Below are positions 1 to 9,078 of a stretch of 64,000 nt of DNA, one piece after another. The stretch is from positions 2,108,001 to 2,172,000 of the forward strand of contig NZ_CP018812.1 of the NCBI RefSeq assembly GCF_001922345.1, written 5' to 3'. The stretch is from Paraburkholderia sp. SOS3. Its GTDB lineage: Bacteria > Pseudomonadota > Gammaproteobacteria > Burkholderiales > Burkholderiaceae. How positions within the stretch are numbered: position 1 is the stretch's first letter; each line of letters opens with the position of its first letter. A program made the position numbers and the translations under genes. Below the pieces are notes generated by a model that worked only from the letters and a program-made list of their open reading frames with translations, was not told the origin of the DNA and did no database searches.

Positions 1-810
1 GTCGTTGCCGACAACGGCTCCACGGACGACACCGTGCATAGGGTCGCCATGCTGTTCCCCGACGTCACGATCGTGCAATGCGGCGCCAATCTCGGCGCGG
101 GCGGACGCAACCTCGCGGTCGATTGCGTGCGCACCGATTACGTCGCGTTCTGCGACGACGACACGTGGTGGAAGCCCGGTTCGCTTGCGCACGCCGTACG
201 GTTGCTCGACGCGTATCCGCAGGTCGGCATACTGAACGCGCGTATCGAAGTCGGCGAAGCGCGCGAAACGGATCCGATCTCGACCCTGATGCAGCACAGT
301 CCCCTCGATGCGACAGGCCTGCCGGGCCCATCGCTGGTCGGCTACATGGCGGGTGCGTCGGTCATGCGCACAGCGATGTTCCTCCAGATCGGCGGCTACG
401 ACGCGCGCTACTTTATCGGCGGCGAAGAGGAGCGCGTGGCGCTCGACGTGCTCGCCGCGGGGCACGCCATCGTGTACTGCGCGGCATGCGCGATCGCGCA
501 TCATCCTTCGCCGTTGCGCGATAGCGCGCTACGTCGGCGGATGCTCGCGCGTAACGCCGCATGGACTGCATGGCAAAGGCTGGCCGTGAGCGACGCATGC
601 CGTGCCACGGCCCGCGCAATCGAATGCTTCCGCAAGGAAGGAACCCTGTGGCAGGACGGTTTCGCCCTGTTGCGCGGTCTGCGTTGGGCGCTGCGCGAAC
701 GCCGCCGCGTACCCGAACGCGTCGCGGCAATGCTCGCGGAAGTCAGGCTCGATGCGCGCGCGCCACATCGCGAATCGTTGCGATCAGAACTGCCGCAGCG
801 ACAGGTTTAG
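1..810 (+). CDS. Glycosyltransferase family 2 (5' end outside window)
   Basis: The reading frame is already open at base 1, so the start lies upstream. The visible 269 residues begin inside a GT-A nucleotide-sugar fold (VVADNGSTDDT) and carry the acidic metal-binding stretch FCDDDTWW near residue 50. GGYDARYFIGGEEE follows near residue 130, matching the acceptor/ED region of GT2 enzymes. No membrane segment is visible in this part. It probably transfers a sugar in the cytosol to a surface glycan. The last 68 bp overlap the 3' end of the convergent ABC fusion gene, so the two transcripts run into each other. Family is confident; donor and acceptor are unknown. Confidence 0.85.
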   Translation, partial: VVADNGSTDDTVHRVAMLFPDVTIVQCGANLGAGGRNLAVDCVRTDYVAFCDDDTWWKPGSLAHAVRLLDAYPQVGILNARIEVGEARETDPISTLMQHSPLDATGLPGPSLVGYMAGASVMRTAMFLQIGGYDARYFIGGEEERVALDVLAAGHAIVYCAACAIAHHPSPLRDSALRRRMLARNAAWTAWQRLAVSDACRATARAIECFRKEGTLWQDGFALLRGLRWALRERRRVPERVAAMLAEVRLDARAPHRESLRSELPQRQV

Positions 811-3580
811 TCAGATGCGCCGCAAACCCGTCGTGTAGCGCACGCGCAGCGTCACCGGCGGCCGGTTCCGTGTAACCGGTCAGCGCGATCGCCGGCAAGC
901 GCTCGCCGCCGGCGAGCGGATATTGCGCTTCGAGATCGCGTATGCGTTCGAGCACGCGGTAACCGTCCTCGTTACCGAGCACGATATCGCAGAGCAATAC
1001 TTGCGGCCATGCGTGTCTCGGGATGTCGGCCAGACGCTGCAACGCTTCGTCACCGGAAGAAGCAAGCAGCACATGCGCGCCGCTCGCGCCGAGCACTGCT
1101 TCGAGCGCGTCACGCGCTTCTTCCTGATCGTCGAGCGCGAGCACGGTCAGCCCGGCGAGCGGCTCGTCGAGCCGGGCTTGAACCGGCGCGGCAGCCGGCA
1201 TCGCAGCCGGCATTGACTGGCCGCTGCTGCCCGTTTGGCGGCCCGCAGCCGCGTCCGAGGCGTCATTCGAATGTGCCGCAACACCGCCGGCTTGCGCTTC
1301 GACATCGAGTGTCGCCGTCACGACGCGTGTATCCGCCGTCGCGGCGTCGACCACCGGCGCAAGCGGAATCACCGCGGCGTACGCGACGCGCGTGCCGACC
1401 TGCGTCGCGGTGAAGCGGCCCCCCAATGCGGAAAGCTTCGCCTCGATGCGCCGCGCGGCCTCTTCGGGCATCTCGCCGGATCGCTCGTGCGCGCCCGATA
1501 CGCAGAGCCACGCATGATTCGCGCGCCGCTCGACCCGCAGCTCGACGGTCTCTCCCGCGTGCGCGTGCCCGATCTCGTTGCGGCACAGCGACGCGGTAAT
1601 CTGCATGAGATCGAGCCGATTGCCCATCGCGCACAACTCGCCGTCGGGCATCGACACATGCCAGCGAATGCCGCGGCGCGCGATTTCGTCGCGCAGATCG
1701 TCGCCGACCGCGGCAACCAGCGGACCGAGCTCAACTGCCTGCGCAGACACCTTGCGCTGCATATGCTCGAGTTCGCCCTGCTGCCATTGCAGCGCCCACA
1801 TCTTCGCGTAGACGCCGTCGCGCGAGAGCAGATCGTCGTGCGCGCCCTGCTCGACGATGCGGCCATGTTCCATGACGAGAATCCAGTCGGCGTCCACGAC
1901 GGTCGACAGCCGGTGCGCGATCGCAATCGACGTGCGCCCTTGCGCGAGCCGGTTCAGCTCGGCCTGGATCGCGCGCTCCGAGCGCGTGTCGAGCGCCGAC
2001 GTCGCTTCGTCGAAAACGATGATGCGCGGATTCTTCAGAATCGCGCGCGCGATCGCAATACGCTGACGCTCGCCGCCCGAGATCCGCAAACCGCGTTCGC
2101 CGACGCGCGTATCGTAATGATCGGGCAGGCGCTCGATAAACTCGTCGAGCTGCGCCGCGCGCGCGGCGCGCACGATATCGGCGCGCGTCGCATCGGGCCG
2201 GCCGTACGCGATGTTGTAGGCGATCGTATCGTTGAACAACACGGTGTCCTGCGGGACGATGCCGATCGCTTCGCGCACGCTCTTTTGCGTGACCTCGCGC
2301 AGGTCCTGGCCGTCGATGCTCACGCGGCCCGCGGCGGGCTGATAAAGCCGGAACAGCAGCCGCACGAGCGTCGATTTGCCCGAGCCGCTGCCGCCGACCA
2401 CTGCAAGACGGTGTCCCGCATGCACGCGAAAATGCACGTCGTGCAGCACGGGCCGCGACGCGTCGTACGCGAAGCCGACATGCGCGAACTCGATGGCGCC
2501 GTCGGTGACGACGAGCGGTCGCGCTCGAGGCAAGTCGACATCTTCGCCTTGCACGCCCCGCGCCGTGAGAATTCTGAACATCCGCTCGACGTTCACCCTC
2601 GCGTCGTTTGTCTCGCGAAACACAAAGCCAAGCGTATTGAGCGGCATGCAGACCTGAATGATGTACGCGTTCACGAGCACGAGATCGCCGACCGTCATGC
2701 GTCCGAGCAGCACATACTGAACGGCGATCAGCAGCATCGCGGCGATGCCGGCCGCGATCACACCGCTTTGCCCGACGTGCAGTGTCGTGAGTGCGCGCTG
2801 GTTCGCGATGCGCGCGTCGACCCACTGGTCGAGCACGTCGGTCAGGCGCCGCGTTTCGACGTCTTCGGTCGCGAAGAATTTGACCGTGTCGTAATTGAGC
2901 AGGCTGTCGACGAGCCGCGCATCGGACTGCGCCTCGAGCGCATTGACACGCCGCTGCACGACCAGTCGCCGCCGCGTGAACACATAGGTATAGATCGCAT
3001 AGCAGACGAAGGTGGCTGCGATAACCGCCGTAAAACCCCACGAATAGCCGCGCGCGATGATGACGACGATCGTCGCGATCTCGACGAAGGTCGGCACGAT
3101 CGCGAAGATCGCGGTGCCAAGCAGGAAGCCGATGCCGTCGGCGCCCTTCTGAACGTCGCGCACGACTGTGCCCGTCTCCCGCTGTGCGTGGAAACGCGCG
3201 CCAAGCCGATGCAGGTGCGCAAAGGTCCGTTCGGTGAACGACGCGACCGTTCGCTGGGTGACGACGCTGAACACGACATCGCGCGCTTCATTGAGCGCAT
3301 CGGCAAGAAAGCGCATCAGCGCGTACGCGAGCACGAGAAAGACCGGCAGCAACGCGAGCGACACCGGATGCCCGAGTTCGTCGACGATCTGCCTGAGCAC
3401 GAGCGGCATGGCGACCGCGGCGAATTTGCCGACGATCATCAACGCAAACGACGCAAGCGTGATGCCGCGGTAAGCGAGCAGCGCGTGCCACAGATCGGCC
3501 GCGATGCGCCTACGCATCTGCCTGCTGCTTTTCCCGCCGATTTCCTGCGAGTGGTCTGGCCGAAAGTCGGTTGAGCTCAT
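743..3580 (-). CDS. ABC exporter fused to degenerate kinase ATPase and receiver domain
   Basis: This is a 945-residue protein if started at the ATG at 3580; a GTG two codons upstream is also open. Residues 25-330 form a six-helix ABC exporter membrane domain. Residues 355-590 are an ATM1/HMT1-like nucleotide-binding domain with Walker A GGSGSGKS (396-403), signature ISGGERQR (500-507), Walker B IIVFDEAT and the H-loop IAHRL. Residues 605-745 resemble a histidine-kinase HATPase, but the N-box and the G-boxes are degenerate (CRNEIGH, SGAHERSG), ending in GGRFTATQVGTRVAYAAVIPL-like strands. An Ala/Ser-rich linker leads to a receiver domain (810-940) with the acidic pair D817/D818, phosphoacceptor D865 in LLCDIVLG, and K925 in HLTKP. 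Exporters normally end near residue 600, so about 340 residues are extra. The substrate is unknown. Confidence 0.88.
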   Translation of the reverse strand: MSSTDFRPDHSQEIGGKSSRQMRRRIAADLWHALLAYRGITLASFALMIVGKFAAVAMPLVLRQIVDELGHPVSLALLPVFLVLAYALMRFLADALNEARDVVFSVVTQRTVASFTERTFAHLHRLGARFHAQRETGTVVRDVQKGADGIGFLLGTAIFAIVPTFVEIATIVVIIARGYSWGFTAVIAATFVCYAIYTYVFTRRRLVVQRRVNALEAQSDARLVDSLLNYDTVKFFATEDVETRRLTDVLDQWVDARIANQRALTTLHVGQSGVIAAGIAAMLLIAVQYVLLGRMTVGDLVLVNAYIIQVCMPLNTLGFVFRETNDARVNVERMFRILTARGVQGEDVDLPRARPLVVTDGAIEFAHVGFAYDASRPVLHDVHFRVHAGHRLAVVGGSGSGKSTLVRLLFRLYQPAAGRVSIDGQDLREVTQKSVREAIGIVPQDTVLFNDTIAYNIAYGRPDATRADIVRAARAAQLDEFIERLPDHYDTRVGERGLRISGGERQRIAIARAILKNPRIIVFDEATSALDTRSERAIQAELNRLAQGRTSIAIAHRLSTVVDADWILVMEHGRIVEQGAHDDLLSRDGVYAKMWALQWQQGELEHMQRKVSAQAVELGPLVAAVGDDLRDEIARRGIRWHVSMPDGELCAMGNRLDLMQITASLCRNEIGHAHAGETVELRVERRANHAWLCVSGAHERSGEMPEEAARRIEAKLSALGGRFTATQVGTRVAYAAVIPLAPVVDAATADTRVVTATLDVEAQAGGVAAHSNDASDAAAGRQTGSSGQSMPAAMPAAAPVQARLDEPLAGLTVLALDDQEEARDALEAVLGASGAHVLLASSGDEALQRLADIPRHAWPQVLLCDIVLGNEDGYRVLERIRDLEAQYPLAGGERLPAIALTGYTEPAAGDAARALHDGFAAHLTKPVAAAVLIATIRDVARAHRA

Positions 3581-3937
3581 CTGCACGGTCCGGTCGCGTG
3601 ATCACAAAACGTTTTCCGCACGCGAGCGAGATTCGGTCCCGGCGCGCCGCGAGGCCGCCACCAGGCGAGCTTTATCCGGGACGCGGCCCGAAGCGGCGTC
3701 GCAACACTGGCTCTTCGCCGCCCCGCCTTTTACACGTGCCGTGTAAATCAGGGAACGCCACAGCACTTCGAAAAAACGCTCACGGCGAAAAAACCATGCG
3801 TGCGTTGGCGTTCGTTGGAAATGCCGCACTCATCGTTGGGCACATCGGATGCTGAAACCACTGCATGCGCTGCTTGCCGCCATCATGCCCCGGCCGTCGC
3901 CGGACATCGCCTGAACATAAACCAAGAGGGAACCCCA
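3581..3937. promoter_or_regulatory. Intergenic region between ABC fusion and GT4 genes with inverted repeat 3729-3747
   Basis: These 357 bp separate two divergently read genes and hold no convincing ORF. The one clear element is a perfect inverted repeat with 8-bp arms, TTTACACG at 3729-3736 and CGTGTAAA at 3740-3747, around a 3-bp centre. Its form is that of a dimeric repressor operator. It lies about 190 bp upstream of the GT4 start and about 150 bp upstream of the ABC start, so it could serve either gene. No -10/-35 pair could be assigned with confidence. Confidence 0.45.
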
Positions 3938-5236
3938 ATGAAGATCGCCATGATCAGCGAACACGCGTCGCCGCTCGCTCTTGCCGGCGGCGTCGATAGC
4001 GGCGGACAGAACATCTACGTTGCCAACGTTGCGCGGCAACTGCACCGCGCAGGCCATGAGGTCGACGTGTTCACGCGGCGCGACCGGTCGCTGTTACCGC
4101 TGGTGTCCGAAATGGACGGTATTCGGATCATCAATGTGCCCGCGGGTCCGCCGCGGCAACTCGCGAAGGAACGCCTGCTGCCGTATATGGACGAGTTTGC
4201 CGATTTCCTCGTGTCGTTCTTCAGGAACGAGCGCCGCCCGTACGATTTGATCCACGCGAATTTCTTCATGTCGGGCAAGGTCGCGCTGCAGGTGAAACGC
4301 GCGCTGAACCTTCCGGTGGTCATGACGTTCCACGCGCTAGGCCGCGTGCGGCGTATTCACCAGGGTAATGACGATGGTTTTCCTGACGAACGGTTTGCGA
4401 TTGAAGACGACCTCGTGCGTCACTCCGATGTCGTCATTGCCGAGTGCCCTCAGGACGAAATCGATCTGATCGATCTGTATGATGCGGATCCCGAACGAAT
4501 CGAAATCGTACCGTGCGGCTTCGACGTCGACGAATTGCAGCCCGTCGCGAGGCGCGAGGCCCGCGCAACGCTCGGCTGGCCGCAGGACGAATTCATCGTG
4601 CTGCAACTGGGCCGGCTCGTGCAGCGCAAAGGCATCGACAACGTGATTCGCGGCATCGGCGCCTTGAAACGCGATCATGGCGTCGCTGCACGTCTTTATA
4701 TCGTGGGCGGCAATTCCGAGTCGCCCAACGAAATCGCAACGCCTGAAATCGCGCGACTGCGCGGCATCGCCGTTCAGGAGCAGGTTGCGGCCCAGACGAC
4801 TTTCGTCGGCCGGCGCGGCCGTTCCCATCTGAGCCTCTTCTACAGCGCGGCGGACGTGTTCGTGACGACGCCGTGGTACGAGCCGTTCGGCATTACGCCC
4901 GTCGAAGCGATGGCGTGCGGCACGCCGGTGATCGGCGCCGACGTCGGCGGCATCCGCTATTCGGTCCGCGACGGCGCGACGGGCTGGCTCGTACCGCCGC
5001 GCGACCCGGCCGCGCTCGCGGCGCGGCTCGCGCACCTGCATGCGAACCCGGCGCGCGCGCGGCAGATGGGCGAGGCCGGACTGGCCCGCGCGCAGAGCGA
5101 ATTTACATGGGAAGGCGTCGCGCGATCGCTGGAACACGTGTACCGCCGCGTCGCGCGGCTGCCGCAGCCGCGCGAGCGCGACGAGGCAATCGCTGCGCGC
5201 AGTGCGCGCTCCGCTGCAGGCGGGGCTTTCGGCTAG
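3938..5236 (+). CDS. Glycosyltransferase family 4 (GT-B fold)
   Basis: The 432-residue protein opens with MKIAMISEHASPLALAGGVDSGG, typical of the Gly-rich N-terminal loop of retaining GT4 enzymes. The acceptor domain spans about residues 1-185. The C-terminal donor domain has LGRLVQRKGID and the E-x7-E motif in EPFGITPVEAMACGTP. An in-frame ATG lies 138 bp upstream, but the start at 3938 has an AGAGGG ribosome site (3925-3930) and aligns with the family. Sucrose-synthase-like and MSMEG_0565-like GT4 proteins share the N-terminal sequence style. It is the first plus-strand gene after the ABC fusion and probably begins the glycan operon. The donor sugar is unknown. Confidence 0.88.
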   Translation: MKIAMISEHASPLALAGGVDSGGQNIYVANVARQLHRAGHEVDVFTRRDRSLLPLVSEMDGIRIINVPAGPPRQLAKERLLPYMDEFADFLVSFFRNERRPYDLIHANFFMSGKVALQVKRALNLPVVMTFHALGRVRRIHQGNDDGFPDERFAIEDDLVRHSDVVIAECPQDEIDLIDLYDADPERIEIVPCGFDVDELQPVARREARATLGWPQDEFIVLQLGRLVQRKGIDNVIRGIGALKRDHGVAARLYIVGGNSESPNEIATPEIARLRGIAVQEQVAAQTTFVGRRGRSHLSLFYSAADVFVTTPWYEPFGITPVEAMACGTPVIGADVGGIRYSVRDGATGWLVPPRDPAALAARLAHLHANPARARQMGEAGLARAQSEFTWEGVARSLEHVYRRVARLPQPRERDEAIAARSARSAAGGAFG

Positions 5237-5327
5237 CCCGTCCATACGGATCGGTAAGCGCGGCAGGCCGCGCACAGCAGACGTGCCGCGGCAGCCAACC
5301 CACTCTTTTTGCGGACTCCCATCGAAT

Positions 5328-6077
5328 ATGTCCTCCATTGAAAGTCCGCCTTCCGGGCCGGCCCTGGCCCGCGCGCATGACGGCGCGGTCGATCCCCCAC
5401 TGGCAGCCCTGCCTGAGCGTCAGGCTCCGCGCGCGGTCTTTCTCGACAAGGACGGTACGGTGCTCGACGACGTGCCGTATAACGTCGACCCGCGCAAGAT
5501 GCGCTTTGCGCCCGGTGCGCGCGCGGCGCTCGAGCTGCTCGCCGCGTATCCGTACAGGTTGATCGTCGTGAGCAACCAGGGGGGCGTGGCGCAAGGCCGT
5601 TTTGCGATCGGCGCGCTCGATGCGGTCGAGCATCAATTGCGCGTGATGTTCGCGTCGTGCGGCGCCTCGCTCGACGCGTTCTACTCGTGCCCACACGATC
5701 CGCGCGGACATGTCGTGCCCTACGCATCCGCGTGCGCGTGCCGCAAGCCCGCACCCGGCATGCTGCTGCAGGCCGCGCACGATCACGGCATCGACTTGCG
5801 CGCATCGTGGCTCGTCGGCGACATCCTCGACGACGTGGAAGCCGGCAATCGCGCCGGCTGCCGCACGATTCTGCTCGATAACGGCAACGAAACCGAATGG
5901 CGCGACGGGCCGCGGCGCAGACCGTTCGCGTATGCGAACGATCTGCATGGCGCCGCGCGGCTCATTGCTTGCGAGTACGAGCTTTCGTGTGCGAACGGCG
6001 CAGCCCCCGGCAAAGCCGGTTCAGGCACGCCCACCGTCTGCGCCGGTAACGCCGCTCATGAGGGGGCGACGTCATGA
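5328..6077 (+). CDS. gmhB: D-glycero-D-manno-heptose 1,7-bisphosphate 7-phosphatase-like HAD enzyme
   Basis: The 249-residue protein matches the GmhB branch of the HAD superfamily. It has FLDKDGTVLDD with nucleophile D40 and acid/base D42, SNQGG near 82-86, a zinc-site pattern C121-x-H123...C136-x-C138, catalytic K140 and VGDILDD near 163-169. GmhB removes the 7-phosphate from heptose bisphosphate on the route to nucleotide-activated heptose. A short N-terminal extension (about 35 residues) and a C-terminal tail of about 45 residues exceed the E. coli protein length. The stop overlaps the next start as ATGA, which implies translational coupling to a GT9 gene. Because the core LPS gmhB is usually elsewhere, this may be a dedicated copy. 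Confidence 0.82.
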   Translation: MSSIESPPSGPALARAHDGAVDPPLAALPERQAPRAVFLDKDGTVLDDVPYNVDPRKMRFAPGARAALELLAAYPYRLIVVSNQGGVAQGRFAIGALDAVEHQLRVMFASCGASLDAFYSCPHDPRGHVVPYASACACRKPAPGMLLQAAHDHGIDLRASWLVGDILDDVEAGNRAGCRTILLDNGNETEWRDGPRRRPFAYANDLHGAARLIACEYELSCANGAAPGKAGSGTPTVCAGNAAHEGATS

Positions 6078-7273
6078 AAAGCCTCTCCGCGCTCGCGAAG
6101 CCGCTCACGGCGCACGCGCGTCACGCCGCCGCAAAACCGCTCGAGGCCTGGGGCGCCGAAATCAAGCGCATTCTGTGCGTGCGTACCGACAATCTCGGCG
6201 ACGTCCTGATGACGACGCCGGCGCTTCACGCATTGCGCAGCGCATCACCGGGCCGGCACCTGACCTTGCTGACCTCGCCGGCGGGCTGCGCGCTTGCGCC
6301 GCTCCTGCCCGACGTGGACGACGCGATTTGCTACGACGCGCCATGGGCGGGCCACAACCGGTCGCGAACCGTCGACGCGGACCTCGCGATGCGCGCGCTG
6401 CTGGAAAAGCGCGGCTTCGACGCGGCGGCGATCTTCACCGTCTACAGTCAGAACCCGCTTGGCGCAGCCACGCTCTGCTATCTCTCCGGCATCGGGCGAA
6501 GGCTCGCCCGATGCCGCGAGAACCCATATGCGCTGCTGACCGACTGGGTGCCCGAACACGAACCCGAGCAGGGCACGCAACACGAGGTCCTGCGCCAGCT
6601 TTCGCTCGTCGATGCAATCGGCGCGCGCACGAGCGACACGCAAATGCGCATGAGTGTCACCGATGCCGGGCGGACCGCGCTCGATGTCGCACTCGACGCG
6701 CGCGGCATCGACGCGACGCAGCCGTTTATCGTCATGCATCCGGGCGCGACGGCCGCGTCGCGCCGCTACCCGGCCGAGCGCTTCGGCAGCGCCGCGGCGC
6801 AGCTGATCCGCAAGACCGGTATGAACGTGCTCGTCACCGGCAGCGCCGGCGAAGCCGCGTTGATGCACACCTTGCGCGCATCGGCGCCGCCCGAGGCGCG
6901 CCCGTTCATCCACGAACTGACCGACGCGCTCGATCTCGGCGCGTTCGCGGCATTGATCGAACGCGCGCGCGTGCTGGTTTCGAACAACAGCGGCCCCGTG
7001 CACATCGCTTCGGCACTGGGCACGCCGGTCGTCGACCTGTACGCACTGACAAATCCGCAGCACGCGCCATGGCAAACGCCGCATCGCGTGCTATTTCACG
7101 ACGTCGAATGCCGCTGGTGTTATCGCAGCGTGTGTCCCTACGGGCATCACGCTTGCCTGCGCGGCGTCGAAACCGGGGACGTCGTCGCCGCGACGCTCGA
7201 GCTGTTAGCCGAAACCCGCTCGCGCGCGGCACCGCAACCCGCAGACGACGAAGCGCGGCAAGTCGCGCAATAG
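6074..7273 (+). CDS. Glycosyltransferase family 9, heptosyltransferase-like
   Basis: The 399-residue protein has the GT9 N-terminal signature RTDNLGDVLMTTPAL (37-51) and the donor-domain motif MHPGATAASRRYP. SNNSGPVHIASALGTP follows, which binds the nucleotide-heptose diphosphate in family members. A Cys-rich C-terminal stretch (CRWCYRSVCPYGHHACL) is shared with the second GT9 in this cluster. It is expected to be a cytosolic or membrane-peripheral enzyme transferring heptose to a lipid or glycan acceptor. It is coupled to the GmhB-like gene by a 4-bp overlap, which supports a heptose donor. The exact acceptor cannot be read from sequence. Confidence 0.87.
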   Translation: MKSLSALAKPLTAHARHAAAKPLEAWGAEIKRILCVRTDNLGDVLMTTPALHALRSASPGRHLTLLTSPAGCALAPLLPDVDDAICYDAPWAGHNRSRTVDADLAMRALLEKRGFDAAAIFTVYSQNPLGAATLCYLSGIGRRLARCRENPYALLTDWVPEHEPEQGTQHEVLRQLSLVDAIGARTSDTQMRMSVTDAGRTALDVALDARGIDATQPFIVMHPGATAASRRYPAERFGSAAAQLIRKTGMNVLVTGSAGEAALMHTLRASAPPEARPFIHELTDALDLGAFAALIERARVLVSNNSGPVHIASALGTPVVDLYALTNPQHAPWQTPHRVLFHDVECRWCYRSVCPYGHHACLRGVETGDVVAATLELLAETRSRAAPQPADDEARQVAQ

Positions 7274-7320
7274 ACGCCGCCTGCGATCTTCAAGGACATC
7301 TTCGATACGGAGTGACGAAT

Positions 7321-9078
7321 ATGTACACACTCGGAATCAATGCGGTCTATCACGACAGCGCTGCCGCGCTGGTACGCGACGGCGTCGTGCTGGCGGCCGC
7401 CGAAGACGAACGATTTACGCACGTGAAGCACGCGAAGCGGCCCGTGCCGTTTTCAACGTGGCAATTGCCGTTCGATGCGATCGACTACTGCCTCTCGAGC
7501 GCAGGCATCACGCTGAAGGACGTCGACCACGTCGCGTACTCGTACGACCCGACGCTCTTTTCGGGCATGCCGAAAACGCCGGGCGCCACGATCGCGTTGC
7601 CGTTCGACCCGGCGCGGCAGCCGGCGGCGAATCCGTCCGAATCGCCGTGGGATCCTCTATTTCTCAGCTATATCGCCAACGCCAAAGCGCAATTGCTCGA
7701 CGGTGCGCCGCATCATCTGGCCAGACGCTTTCGCGGTGTCGACCGCGACGGCGGCTTCAAATGGCATTTCGTCGATCACCACCTTTCGCATGAAGCAAGC
7801 GCGTTTCTCGCGAGCCCGTTCGACGATTGCGCGGTGCTGACGATGGACGGGCGCGGCGAAGGCGTGACGACGAGTATGGGACGCTTCGTCGACGGCTCGT
7901 ACGAACGGCTGCGCCAGGTCGAACTGCCGCATTCGCTCGGATTGCTTTACGAAGCGGTAACGGGCTGGCTCGGCTTTCTGCACTCGTCGGACGAGTACAA
8001 GGTCATGGCGCTTGCATCGTTCGGCAAGCCGCGCTTCGCCGATCAGTTCCGCGAGATCGTCAGGGTGCATCAGGACGGCAGTTATACGGTCGATGCGCCG
8101 CGGCTCATCGAACGGTTCGGGCCCGCGCGCGAGCGAGGCGGTCCGCTCGAACAGCGTCATTACGACATCGCGAGTTCGCTGCAATGCGTGCTCGAAGAAA
8201 CCGTGCTGCAACTCGCTCACTGGCTGCACCGGCAAACGGGTCTGCCGCGGCTGTGCATGGCGGGCGGCGTGGCGCTGAACTGCGTGATGAATTCGAAGGT
8301 GCGCGACCAGGGTCCGTTCGAAGACGTATGGGTGCAGCCGGCCGCCGGCGATGCGGGCACCGCGCTCGGCGCCGCATTGTGGACCGACTACCGGCAACGC
8401 GGCGACCGGCAACGGCACTGGACGATGGATCACGCGTATCTCGGGCCTCGGTATGCCGACGACGAAGTCGAACAGTTCTTGAAATGGTCGAAAATTCCGT
8501 ACCGCCGCGCACGCGACATTGCCGACGAAGCAGCCGCGATGCTCGCCGCGGGCAAGGTGCTCGGCTGGTATCAGGGGCGCACCGAGTTCGGTCCGCGCGC
8601 ACTCGGCTCGCGCTCGATTCTCGCCTCGCCGATCGACCCCGGCATGCAGGCGCGCCTGAACGAAATCAAGGACCGCGAGGATTTCCGGCCGGTGGCGCCC
8701 GTCGTGATGGAGGAACATGCGGCCGACTGGTTCGTCGGCGCCACGCGTGCGCCGTTCATGTTGTTTATCTTCGACGTGCGCGAAGAGAAAGCGGACCGGA
8801 TTCCTGCCGTGCGGCACGTGGACGGCACTGCACGCGTGCAGACGATCAACCGCGATCAACACGCGCTCTACTACGATCTGCTCGACGCGTTTTATCGGCG
8901 AACCGGCGTGCCCGTGCTCGTCAATACCTCCTTTAATACGCGCGGCGAACCGATGGTCAACTCCCCGCGCGATGCGGTCGAATCGTTCTGGACGTCGCCG
9001 CTCGATGCGCTGGTGATCGGATCGTTCATCGTCGAGAAAGTCGGTTCGGCGTCGGTTTGCGCAGAGGCCGTGCGATGA
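7321..9078 (+). CDS. Carbamoyltransferase (NodU/CmcH/TobZ family)
   Basis: This is a 585-residue two-domain O-carbamoyltransferase. The N-terminal Kae1-like domain starts MYTLGINAVYHDSAAAL and carries the iron-binding pattern VDHHLSHEASAF. The C-terminal YrdC-like domain contains GRTEFGPRALGSRSIL, the family signature. Such enzymes form carbamoyl-adenylate from carbamoyl phosphate and ATP and pass the carbamoyl group to a sugar hydroxyl. A CGGAG ribosome site lies at 7308-7312; the long open frame upstream of 7321 is out-of-frame read-through of the GT9 gene. The stop overlaps the next start (ATGA). It suggests that the glycan or glycoside made here is carbamoylated. Confidence 0.92.
   Translation: MYTLGINAVYHDSAAALVRDGVVLAAAEDERFTHVKHAKRPVPFSTWQLPFDAIDYCLSSAGITLKDVDHVAYSYDPTLFSGMPKTPGATIALPFDPARQPAANPSESPWDPLFLSYIANAKAQLLDGAPHHLARRFRGVDRDGGFKWHFVDHHLSHEASAFLASPFDDCAVLTMDGRGEGVTTSMGRFVDGSYERLRQVELPHSLGLLYEAVTGWLGFLHSSDEYKVMALASFGKPRFADQFREIVRVHQDGSYTVDAPRLIERFGPARERGGPLEQRHYDIASSLQCVLEETVLQLAHWLHRQTGLPRLCMAGGVALNCVMNSKVRDQGPFEDVWVQPAAGDAGTALGAALWTDYRQRGDRQRHWTMDHAYLGPRYADDEVEQFLKWSKIPYRRARDIADEAAAMLAAGKVLGWYQGRTEFGPRALGSRSILASPIDPGMQARLNEIKDREDFRPVAPVVMEEHAADWFVGATRAPFMLFIFDVREEKADRIPAVRHVDGTARVQTINRDQHALYYDLLDAFYRRTGVPVLVNTSFNTRGEPMVNSPRDAVESFWTSPLDALVIGSFIVEKVGSASVCAEAVR

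Noticed and set aside
1235..3574. Plus-strand open frame of 779 codons
   Set aside because: Antisense to the ABC fusion gene; the translation is Arg/His/Asp-rich with no recognisable domain, as expected of the complementary strand in GC-rich DNA.
5710..7320. Upstream extension of the carbamoyltransferase frame
   Set aside because: It runs out of frame through gmhB and GT9 coding sequence and is Arg/Ala-rich; the family N-terminus is at 7321 with a proper ribosome site.
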